Made by a program: the position numbers and the translations under genes. The notes under the pieces were generated by a model. It did no database searches, was not told the DNA's origin, and saw only the letters and a list, made by a program, of their open reading frames with translations. A DNA stretch of 64,000 nucleotides from Acinetobacter geminorum (GTDB lineage Bacteria; Pseudomonadota; Gammaproteobacteria; Pseudomonadales; Moraxellaceae). The stretch is taken from NCBI RefSeq assembly GCF_013009345.1, contig NZ_JABELE010000013.1:62001-126000 (forward strand), read 5' to 3'. Shown here piece by piece: positions 1 to 8,339 of this stretch; positions within the stretch are counted from its first letter, which is position 1; each line of letters opens with the position of its first letter.

Positions 1-279
1 ACTGCTAAAAAATTATTAATAAGATTATCTTTTTGATAAGATTAGATTTAACAATTTTTCCATTGATTGAAGAAAATATTTTAAAATAAATACATGTATT
101 TTGTTACACTAATTGATTTTTAATGCAAATAGGATATATTTTGGTTACTCCTACAAATTTTTGAAAGGAATGAAAATTAAGATATTACAGCTAAATACTG
201 CTGGCTTTTGGCTACACTTGGTTATTAGATAACAATTTGATATATGTGCTGCTCCTAGTATCCTAGACATGAGATAGCC

Positions 280-1250
280 TCATTTTGAAGCTGCTTCAAA
301 GGCTTCTGGACTCATACCATCGAGATGCGAATGACGCCTGATTCGATTGTAAAACATCTCGATATAATCAAGCACATATACACGGGCTATTTCTCGAGTT
401 TTATAGATTCTTTTTTTAATTCTTTCCTTCTTCAAGCTGCTAAAAAAGGATTCAGCAGCGGCATTATCTCAACAGTTGCCCCTGCGGCTCATACTCGGAA
501 CTAAATTATGCTTCTGACAGAATTTCAGCCAGTCTCCGCTGCTGTATTGTGAGCCTGAGCAGCACTGCTGCGCAAAAGGGAGTGTATGATCCAGATTCAT
601 TGGGTCTGCGTCGCCATACTGCCATTAAAAGTGCATCTAAAACGATATCCTTGGCAAGCCTAGGTTTCATTGACCAACCAATGACTTTCCTTGAATATAA
701 ATAGCCAGACATAACCAGCCTTGCCAAGTATGTATGTAGGTAATATCAGTTACCTGAGAAACACTGTTTCGTAAGGTATCGGGTGTGTTTACAACAAACT
801 CTCGATTTAAATGGTTAGGTGGCACAATCTGAGGAACGACCACAGCCATAACTCTTATGCTTTTTATATCCTCGAACAGCGGAAATACCATTATTCTTCT
901 TCATGATCTTCAGCACAAGATTAGGTCCACAGCTTTCACCTAACTCTTTAAGATCCAGCATGATGCGATAATAACCCTAGATACCATAACTGGCATCATA
1001 AGATGAGCGGATGAGCTGTAATAACCGCTTATCTTTTCAATCGTTCTGCCTGATTTAGGTTCATGCAACCAAGCGCAATAACCAGCACGAGCAATCTTAA
1101 GAACCCGACACATCGTTTTAATCTTAAATTGATGGCTGTATTCAAGGATGAACTGGTACTTCACTCGGGCAGGCTTGCGAAGTACCTTGCGGCCTTTTTT
1201 AGGATATCTCATTCCTCTTCAGTCTGTTTAAGCTGGCTTTTAACTTCGGT
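280..1250 (-). pseudogene. Decayed IS3-family transposase (orfA tail + orfB)
   Basis: Read on the minus strand, the first part gives the C-terminus of an IS3-type OrfA (KQTEEE, stop, DILKKAARYFASLPE). An OrfB follows in a shifted frame, recognisable by HQFKIKTMCRVLKIARAGY, then RLAKDIVLDALLMAVWRR, then SMSRRGNC-stop-DNAAAESFF and RRHSHLDGMSPEAFEAASK. Frame changes are needed several times. In-frame stops occur, including a TGA at 469-471 where related elements have Trp in the NCWDN motif just before the catalytic Glu. The OrfA N-terminus is missing. No intact transposase can be made. Terminal inverted repeats were not identified. Confidence 0.85.
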
Positions 1251-1331
1251 TATTTATGGGAGGATTACCGGCAGTCCACAGAGACGGGAATCTATGAGGA
1301 AAAGACAAGGTAAAAACACAAACTAATTTTT

Positions 1332-1357
1332 AAAGAGGCTGAAAATATGCCTCTTTT
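1332..1357 (+). terminator. Rho-independent terminator-like hairpin
   Basis: An 8-bp stem (AAAGAGGC / GCCTCTTT) with a 9-nt loop, ending in a short T-rich run. It lies just beyond the truncated end of the IS remnant. The transcript it serves is not identifiable. Confidence 0.5.
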
Positions 1358-1634
1358 ATTTTATATTTATGTACGTAGAAAAATAGTCAGATCATAAGAG
1401 AATGGGTGGAGGTCGACAAATATTTTGTAAACATTACTCATAAGACATTGATAGAAAGTTATATATTATAGCGATACTTATTTGATCTTGACTGGAAAAC
1501 TAAGACAACACAGTAAAGACTCATAGTATTTAGTATTAATGAGTCTTTACTTTTATTGATCTTTAGCTAGTTATAATGATCACTACACACATATAAGTTT
1601 CCTTGGGACTGCTCGAAATTTTGTGAAAGTATTT
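1358..1634. other. AT-rich gap with a 13-bp hairpin
   Basis: No gene was found between the IS remnant and the end of the PLD gene. A 13-bp perfect inverted repeat (1512-1524 with 1539-1551, core GTAAAGACTCAT) encloses a 14-nt loop containing TATTTAGTAT. A similar TATTTAGTAT occurs at 12409-12418, beside the gmtY start. The hairpin may end transcription of the defence genes or be an element end; neither is shown. Confidence 0.4.
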
Positions 1635-3521
1635 TTACATCTGTTCATGATTATTTTTATCATCAAAAAAAGTAATGAAACGTTTTGCAATATTGGGCGA
1701 ATGTAAATAGATTCCAATTTCATGAAGTGATTCGTGATTATGATTAGATACTGAAGCATTTGATGATAGCCAGTTTAGGCTAGAAATTACCAAGTCGTTG
1801 TCGTCCCAAGCAAGTACTTTTGAGTGGTTAGTTTTTAATTTATTCCAGTTATGTCGTAAAAGTTTTATCCCTTTTACTAGAGCAGCTTTTTCCATAGCAT
1901 TGACGGATTCTTTAGAAATTATATCTGTATCAAAAGTAGAATAAAAAGCTCTCTTGCTATTTGCCTTGCATTCTTCTAATGCGTTTAATATAGGACGGTT
2001 AGCAACATCACTAATTTTGTCGCTTAAAATTAATACTTTTTGTTTAGCTTCATTTTTAGCCTTCTGGATATAGGAATAATGTTGATCTTTTAATACAATT
2101 TCAACACGAGTTGTTTCTAATGAAGGGGTTGTCTGTCCGCTAATGCAGATATCATAAGTTAAATCAGCGATATACTTACTAGTAGCATCATAAATTCCAC
2201 TCTTTCCAGTCGAGATGCTAGAAGCTAAGGTTAAAAAGTATTTAACAATATCATTGTTTTTAAATAATACAGATGCTTCAAATCGATCAAAATTTGAATA
2301 TAACCAATTGCAAGAACCAACAATAACTATATTTCCAAACTCTGCATGATCAGAAATAATGAATTTAGCATGAGATCCGCACTGCTCTTGCAAGTGGATA
2401 TATTTAGCCTGGGATGAACTTAAATTTTGACTAAAATAATTCAATACATTTTGATATTCATCAGTATTAGTAAATTCTTCATTATCTTTTCCCCATAAAA
2501 TTGTTATTCTTACTTGTCTGTCGGCGGCATTTTTTAAATCATCAATTAAAGAATCTAGCGCCCATAAACCACCAATATAAGTGGTTTGAATTATTAAATA
2601 GCTTTCAGCATGATTTATTAAGTCCTTAAATTTTTTTCTGTGATCCATCCCACCAAGTACCAAATCAAATTCATTATCACCAATAGAGAATGAGATAGGG
2701 GGGCGATCTTGAGAGCTTAAGTTTGTATTATTTATCGCATCAACTAAATTTGTATTTCTTGAATTTTTTTTATGCTCATTGATTAATTCTTTTAATTTTT
2801 GTTCGATAAAGTCAAAAGTAGCAGCATCAAACCATTCATTGTATTTATTATAAAACCTATCAATAGATTCCTTTCCATTTTCTAAAGAGACATTAAATAT
2901 GACAAAACGTTTATCTTTTGGAGAGGTTTCAAGTCTATCAACAATGGTTGCAACTTCATGAGAATAAGTTATTTCTTTCAATAAGCTATCTTCATTAACA
3001 AAAGAATGAGGATTGTCAATTTGTAGTATTGCAAGATTTTCACCAGCAGCTTTGAGTTCTTGAACTTTTAGATAGTTATATGTCCCGATATTTTTATGTC
3101 GTAATAATCCAATTACTTTACCAACTATAGGATCAATTAAATATTCTCTAGTTGCCGCATAACTAGATACAACAGGCGGAAGATCATTTCTATCTGCTGC
3201 TACTAACCCAATATTTGTAATCGCAACACATGTTGGATTTTTACTTCTATCTAGTTCAATCCATCCCATACGTAATAGAGGAATAATAATTTGAAGTATA
3301 ATCTGTTTTGGTAATTGAGTGATTTCAGCTAAGTGCTCTAAAGTAAAAAAAGAACTACGTTTGGCAATTTCCCGTAATATAATAAAATCTAATACACTCC
3401 ATCCATCAGTTCTTGTGACATTAAGCTTTTGTTGACCATAAGCAAATTCAATTGCAACTTTAAATTTACAGCTTCTATTCTGCTGTATGATGTTTTTAGT
3501 AATCACTAGAGGTGACCTCAT
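1635..3521 (-). CDS. Double-HKD phospholipase D-like nuclease, candidate defence protein
   Basis: This 628-aa protein has an N-terminal winged-helix-like region (about residues 40-115) and two PLD-superfamily HKD motifs. The first is HAKFIISD at 384-391, followed by GSCNW at 402-406. The second is HSKVLAWD at 566-573, followed by SSLNW at about 580-584. Two HKD motifs in one chain are enough to form a PLD active site, and in such DNA-linked contexts PLD domains usually act as metal-independent nucleases. No signal peptide or membrane segment is evident. It starts 18 bp after the stop of the pseudokinase-helicase gene, so the two are almost certainly co-transcribed. A GTG at codon 6 with AGG upstream is an alternative start. 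Role in phage defence is inferred from the pair and the island. Confidence 0.8.
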   Translation of the reverse strand: MRSPLVITKNIIQQNRSCKFKVAIEFAYGQQKLNVTRTDGWSVLDFIILREIAKRSSFFTLEHLAEITQLPKQIILQIIIPLLRMGWIELDRSKNPTCVAITNIGLVAADRNDLPPVVSSYAATREYLIDPIVGKVIGLLRHKNIGTYNYLKVQELKAAGENLAILQIDNPHSFVNEDSLLKEITYSHEVATIVDRLETSPKDKRFVIFNVSLENGKESIDRFYNKYNEWFDAATFDFIEQKLKELINEHKKNSRNTNLVDAINNTNLSSQDRPPISFSIGDNEFDLVLGGMDHRKKFKDLINHAESYLIIQTTYIGGLWALDSLIDDLKNAADRQVRITILWGKDNEEFTNTDEYQNVLNYFSQNLSSSQAKYIHLQEQCGSHAKFIISDHAEFGNIVIVGSCNWLYSNFDRFEASVLFKNNDIVKYFLTLASSISTGKSGIYDATSKYIADLTYDICISGQTTPSLETTRVEIVLKDQHYSYIQKAKNEAKQKVLILSDKISDVANRPILNALEECKANSKRAFYSTFDTDIISKESVNAMEKAALVKGIKLLRHNWNKLKTNHSKVLAWDDNDLVISSLNWLSSNASVSNHNHESLHEIGIYLHSPNIAKRFITFFDDKNNHEQM

Positions 3522-3539
3522 GAAATTGGAAAAATTGCG

Positions 3540-6500
3540 TTAATTGTTTTGGTAAGCTATTGGAATATAATGACAAATTTCAAGTTCTTTAGCTTGAATT
3601 GAATTTGGAATTAACATATTCGTCATTTTGACCAAAAATTCTTCACTATCCTTTGCTCGCGAATCATTTGACCACCAAGCAAGCATATCTAAACTTCCCA
3701 CAATAATCATTTGGTATTTAGCACGACTAAGCATTACATTCATTCTCCGCGCATCAAGAAGAAAGCCTAGAGCCTTGCGTATCGGCGTGTGTGTATTATG
3801 TCTAACTAAGCTTAATATAATTAAATCTGCTTCTCCTCCTTGAAAAGAATCTACAGTTTTACATAAGTTATCACCTTGAGCTATGCAAAATCCTTTCTGT
3901 TGTATTTTTTCCACAGTTTTGTGTGTTAAAAATAAACTATTTAACATATCAACTTGCTTTTTATATGGACTCAGTACCATTAATTTAATTGGCTTATTAT
4001 TTTCAGCATTCAATTGAGATTTTGATTGAATGAGTTCAAGTGATTTTATAATAATTTGGGCTTCAAATTCATTAGTATAATCTTTTTCTTGGGGAAGAAA
4101 ATTATATTTATTTGGGTCTTGAATTCCCAACCATACAATTCCTTTGTCTGAGTTAATGTTTGGGAAGTGATCATTAGTAGAGAAAATAAAAGGCTTTGTA
4201 GTAATATCTAAATATTTATTTTCTGTCTCTTTATGGTTTATTAATTGATCTTTATAAAATAAGGAGGATATTAGTTTTGATATATTTGGGTGCATTCGAT
4301 ACTGTATCTTAAGCAAATCGCCCATAGAGGATGAGTTATTTATATTGAGGCGTTCAGATGTTTCAACTAAATGTTTAAATAGAGAAAAATGGGTTTTGGT
4401 TTTAGTAAAAATACGTTTTATTGTCTGATTGAGTTGTTTGATGGTGTCATTGTCTAATTCATCTGACTGCATTAGCTCCGATAGCTCATCAAGTCCAGAT
4501 ATTCTAGTTAAATTGGTTTTAAAACTACCATTACTAATTCCATCAATTAGCAATGAATAATCAATGCTATCACGTTCAAGTATGCTATTAACCACGGTTT
4601 CAGAAAATGGTGGGAGTTGTTTATGATCTCCTATCATTAGTCGTCTGTGTGATAGCAATAATGGACTTATAAGTTCGTTACCAGATGCTTTACCTGATTC
4701 CTCCATGATCGTCCAATCAAATTGAATATTATTTTTGATTAATTCTTCAATAATTCCAGAGTTAGATGTTGTAAACAAAATATTGGCGGAACTAATTATT
4801 TGCTTATAAAATGGTTTTCTTTTTTCAGTTGATTGTATAAATTGATCCATATCATTTTTAAGACTAGGATATTCTATATACGCACGATTCCATAATAAAC
4901 TACTCTTGAGATCTTCAATATATTTTTGAGTATGTTTTTCAATCTTTGATGTATCATCATCGAATATGCTTTCATTTTTAAAATCATCGATAGAAATAAT
5001 ATTTTTTGATAAATTAATATCACCACCCATTAAAGCATCATATAAAACCTGAACTGTAGCATGGCTTTGAGCTGTTATGACGATTTTACTATTTGGTTCA
5101 TCTTTAAATATTTGCTCAATCAAGGCGGTTACTAAAAAAGTTTTACCAACTCCAGGGGGACCTTGTACAACATAGTTTGGATACGTTTGTAAGATATCTG
5201 TATAGACCTTTTGTTTTGAAGCATCCATTTCACTATAACTTGAGGTATAGGAGTGATTATATGGTATTTTTTTGATATTTTCGTCTGGGCTAACTAAACT
5301 TTTTATTAAGTATGAATTATTTATTAATGCTATATAGGCTTTATTTTTCCTATGTAATAGTGCAGATGAACCAGCTTGCGATATAGGTGTCAGATACAGA
5401 GGATGATTATTAAAATATTGAGCAAATCTTAATAAGTCTGGACTGTTTGAAACATGGAAACAAAATTGATCCCCAATTTTTTTATCATAAATCAATTCGA
5501 GTCTTATATCTTCATCATTAAAATGCATTGATGTAATATTATCCCAAGTTTTAAATTCAGAAGATTTTTCTAGTTCTCTTCTACTTAGTATCCATTTGTT
5601 ATTTTCACCATCACTTAACTTGTTATTAAATAAATCTAAAACACTTCCATTAATTCCAAGTAACTTTGATAGATTTAATATATCGATATTTTTTTCCAAT
5701 TTAAGTAAAATTGAATCCATCTTAACATCTGCAACTACCTTAAATATATTTCTTCTATACTCTGCAACTTCTATTGCATGGCACATGGCAAGACTTTGCA
5801 GGAATTCTTTTACGGTTGGATCTAAACTATTTTCTTGTTTTAATAGATCAAATTGAGACCAATCTTCATATCTAGTATTAGTACTTGGTTTGGCGTACTT
5901 TTGAGATACTTTTGATGGCGTAATTAATCTAACTGAAATTTGACAATCAATAGACTTTTTGGAAAATTTTGCCCAATGGGGAAGGCTTTCCGTAATATTG
6001 AAACATGTGGCACGGCTCCAACTTTCTATTGAAGTTGCCATGCTAAAAGATGTTGGTTCCCTATATTTTATGACTTCATAAATATAGCGTTTACCTTTTA
6101 TGAAATATTTGTCCTCATCTTTATTATCCTTTGCATATATTAAAGTTATATTTTCCCCACTTAAATCATCATTAATAAAATCTAAAGCTTCTTCCAATAG
6201 GTAATTATCGTTGTTTGCTGCATTAGCTAATGCTTTAATTTGTTTAATTAACCTTGAATTTAGAAAATGATTATTAAAAAAAACAATATATTCTTTTCCT
6301 GACTCCTTGTCCGCTAAACTCTTTACATCATAAATAATATTTTCAATTTTATTTATGATGTAATCACCATTAATAGATTTTGCTCTGGTTTTGTTTGAAA
6401 GACTATCATCCAATAGTTCTTTAAGAAAAGTAAATTCACTTGGCATCAATTCAATACTTTTACTACGATAGTCGAGAAAAATATTACATAGTGCAGCAAT

Positions 6501-7124
6501 TTGTACCCAATCTTGTAAGTATGAACTCTTACTAGCTTGTCCGGATATGGAAGATAAAGGATTTTTTAAATCACTCAGTGATAGGCAATATTCAAATCCT
6601 GTTAGTACAAAATTTTCATCTGTATTGGTGTCTTTTAATAAAATATTGCGACTACAAATATTTGAATGAAGAAGTCCTTGGTTATGTAAAATATTTAAAC
6701 CTCTAGCTAATCGGAGAATATTTTTCCATAATGAAACTCTATATATTGGAAAAGTTAATTTATTTTTATCTAAATAAGCATATCTATCATTATCCCTCTC
6801 CAAGTACTGACTTAGAATTTGGTGCTCTTCATTTAAATCAAATACAATTGCATATGTATAATCATCAAATCTTGACTCTTTAGAGAGTAAAAGAAAATCT
6901 TGTGCTCCGTTAATTAATTGTAGTTTATTTAAATACCTTAACTCATGACTCCATAACTCTCGGATTAGAGTGTCGTCAATATTAGGGGTTCGAGTCCAAA
7001 CTTTTACAAGTTCGATATTTTCTGCATCCTCATCGTATCTATAATAAAGTCTAGCGTTACTGTTCTCGTAACTGATGCCTAAATCTGTATAACTAGTCAT
7101 GTCCATAATTTTGTCAAATTCCAA
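3540..7124 (-). CDS. Pseudokinase-SF1 (Upf1-type) helicase fusion, candidate defence protein
   Basis: A 1194-aa protein. Residues about 20-260 have a protein-kinase fold signature: a possible beta-3 Lys41, and a catalytic-loop equivalent LLHSNICSRNILL (151-163). The catalytic Asp is Asn155, the usual Lys is Cys157, and the DFG motif reads GFE (176-178), so kinase activity looks lost. Residues about 640-1150 carry complete SF1B helicase motifs: GPPGVGKT (655-662), motif II EES (808-810), GDHKQLPP (832-839), QYRMHP (941-946), DSFQGGEAD (1092-1100) and RRMNVMLSRAK (1126-1136). It is a predicted ATP-driven nucleic-acid translocase with a sensing or scaffold N-terminus. The TTG start has no clear RBS; ATG at 7106 (codon 7) may be the real start. 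A PLD nuclease gene follows immediately. I do not recognise a named defence system with exactly this pair. Confidence 0.8.
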   Translation of the reverse strand: MEFDKIMDMTSYTDLGISYENSNARLYYRYDEDAENIELVKVWTRTPNIDDTLIRELWSHELRYLNKLQLINGAQDFLLLSKESRFDDYTYAIVFDLNEEHQILSQYLERDNDRYAYLDKNKLTFPIYRVSLWKNILRLARGLNILHNQGLLHSNICSRNILLKDTNTDENFVLTGFEYCLSLSDLKNPLSSISGQASKSSYLQDWVQIAALCNIFLDYRSKSIELMPSEFTFLKELLDDSLSNKTRAKSINGDYIINKIENIIYDVKSLADKESGKEYIVFFNNHFLNSRLIKQIKALANAANNDNYLLEEALDFINDDLSGENITLIYAKDNKDEDKYFIKGKRYIYEVIKYREPTSFSMATSIESWSRATCFNITESLPHWAKFSKKSIDCQISVRLITPSKVSQKYAKPSTNTRYEDWSQFDLLKQENSLDPTVKEFLQSLAMCHAIEVAEYRRNIFKVVADVKMDSILLKLEKNIDILNLSKLLGINGSVLDLFNNKLSDGENNKWILSRRELEKSSEFKTWDNITSMHFNDEDIRLELIYDKKIGDQFCFHVSNSPDLLRFAQYFNNHPLYLTPISQAGSSALLHRKNKAYIALINNSYLIKSLVSPDENIKKIPYNHSYTSSYSEMDASKQKVYTDILQTYPNYVVQGPPGVGKTFLVTALIEQIFKDEPNSKIVITAQSHATVQVLYDALMGGDINLSKNIISIDDFKNESIFDDDTSKIEKHTQKYIEDLKSSLLWNRAYIEYPSLKNDMDQFIQSTEKRKPFYKQIISSANILFTTSNSGIIEELIKNNIQFDWTIMEESGKASGNELISPLLLSHRRLMIGDHKQLPPFSETVVNSILERDSIDYSLLIDGISNGSFKTNLTRISGLDELSELMQSDELDNDTIKQLNQTIKRIFTKTKTHFSLFKHLVETSERLNINNSSSMGDLLKIQYRMHPNISKLISSLFYKDQLINHKETENKYLDITTKPFIFSTNDHFPNINSDKGIVWLGIQDPNKYNFLPQEKDYTNEFEAQIIIKSLELIQSKSQLNAENNKPIKLMVLSPYKKQVDMLNSLFLTHKTVEKIQQKGFCIAQGDNLCKTVDSFQGGEADLIILSLVRHNTHTPIRKALGFLLDARRMNVMLSRAKYQMIIVGSLDMLAWWSNDSRAKDSEEFLVKMTNMLIPNSIQAKELEICHYIPIAYQNN

Positions 7125-7257
7125 TAATTAGTAATTTTCTGATTTAAAAATTCTGTTTTTGAACTGGGGTATATTGTTCATGTCTATGCTTCATTGATTG
7201 GCTAATCGCCAAAGCTAAAAGTCAAGCTCGAACTTTTTGATATACCTTAAAAGTAAT

Positions 7258-7731
7258 TTAGGTTAAATAATGAATCTTAATAAGATACCAATTTTTATTG
7301 CCAGTAGGTGTATGCACTTGAATTTCATCATCTACAGATTTGCCTAAGCAAGCTTTTGCTATAGGAGACTGGAGAGAAATATAGTCTTTACGTCCATAAA
7401 TTTCCTCATCTCCAACTATTCTAAACTTGATAGTTTCGCCTTCATCATTTTCTAATTCTACCCATGCACCGAAATAAGCTTTTCCATCTTGTTCTGGGCT
7501 GTATTCGACTTTATGAGCAACTTCAAAAAGCTTTATTAAATATCTAATTCTACGATCAATTTCTCTTAATTTTCTTTTATTATAGATGTAATCAGCGTTT
7601 TCAGACCGATCACCAAGACTAGCTGCCCAAGATACTATTTTAGTAATTTCGGGACGTTCTTTACGTACTAAATCATTTAACTCATCTTGTAAGCGTTGAT
7701 AACCTTCAGCAGTTAATAGTTTACGATTCAA
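7258..7731 (-). CDS. greB: Transcript cleavage factor GreB (island-borne complete copy)
   Basis: The 157-aa product matches GreB in length and layout: an N-terminal coiled-coil hairpin (1-75) with the tip motif GDRSENADY, in which Asp41 and Glu44 correspond to the acidic tip residues that GreB inserts into the RNA polymerase secondary channel, then an FKBP-like C-terminal domain. It rescues backtracked polymerase by stimulating RNA cleavage. It starts with TTG overlapping the gmtX stop (TTGA), with GGAG 7-8 nt upstream, so translation is coupled to the recombination genes. The host greB is broken at the right end of the same island (from 12513), and its surviving part differs clearly in sequence. 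This copy is therefore probably the only working greB here, unless an intact one exists elsewhere. Confidence 0.9.
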   Translation of the reverse strand: MNRKLLTAEGYQRLQDELNDLVRKERPEITKIVSWAASLGDRSENADYIYNKRKLREIDRRIRYLIKLFEVAHKVEYSPEQDGKAYFGAWVELENDEGETIKFRIVGDEEIYGRKDYISLQSPIAKACLGKSVDDEIQVHTPTGNKNWYLIKIHYLT

Positions 7732-8339
7732 GACAAATACTCCAATGCTTTACGTAAGGCATCTAATGTTGAAACTTTAAAAACAGGCTTATTAGATTCA
7801 TCGATTAGCTCACCAAAATGAGTTGGTTTAAGATTCCATTTTTTTTGGAAATCAGTAGATAATAAATATTGTAATGCCCGTACTTCTTGATCAGAAAGCT
7901 TAAATGATTCATCAGGTATCATATTCTTATGATCATAAATATCAATCCTTTGTTTGGGTGGAATGATTTCGCGGATCATTTGCTGAGCTTCTTTTAACTC
8001 AGATGCCATAATGCGTACAAGCAACTGATGTTTCGGATTTTGAATTTCTTCAATCCATGCATTATCTGTTTGTGATGGCTTAACCGAGTTAGGCTTCTGT
8101 GATGAAGCCTCTGCAAAACATTGAATTAATGCTCTATATTTTTCACCGGTCTTATTTCTAATGCTTTGCGCTTTAGGAACACCTCGATTAAATCCTAAAT
8201 TAGCAATCGTACTTACAGAAAAATCCTGAATTCCACGTTCCTGTTGTTCAATACATACTTCATAGATTGCATCGAGTGATTGTTGGATTTTGTGTGATGA
8301 GCCATGTTTTAATTTATTTAATAACTCTTCAGAATTCAT
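7728..8339 (-). CDS. gmtX: Gamma-mobile-trio protein GmtX
   Basis: About 203 aa from the ATG at 8337-8339, which has GAGG seven bases upstream; a TTG at 8351 would add four residues. It overlaps the end of gmtZ by 11 bp and its stop overlaps the greB start. There is no recognisable catalytic motif. The N-terminal half contains a helix-rich segment (STIANLGFNRGVPKAQSIRN) resembling a DNA-binding helix-turn-helix. Identification rests on its position as the third, ~200-aa gene directly behind the two recombinases, as in GMT islands. Its biochemical function is unknown to me; an accessory role in recombination is likely. Confidence 0.7.
   Translation of the reverse strand: MNSEELLNKLKHGSSHKIQQSLDAIYEVCIEQQERGIQDFSVSTIANLGFNRGVPKAQSIRNKTGEKYRALIQCFAEASSQKPNSVKPSQTDNAWIEEIQNPKHQLLVRIMASELKEAQQMIREIIPPKQRIDIYDHKNMIPDESFKLSDQEVRALQYLLSTDFQKKWNLKPTHFGELIDESNKPVFKVSTLDALRKALEYLS

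Noticed and set aside
940..1212. 90-aa open frame on the minus strand as an intact gene
   Set aside because: It is one frame of the decayed IS3 OrfB and changes frame after the first third.
1063..1326. 87-aa plus-strand frame at the left
   Set aside because: It is antisense to the IS remnant and has no protein-like features.
3628..3843. Plus-strand frames within the helicase gene
   Set aside because: They oppose a strong 1194-aa gene with ordered motifs and have no RBS.
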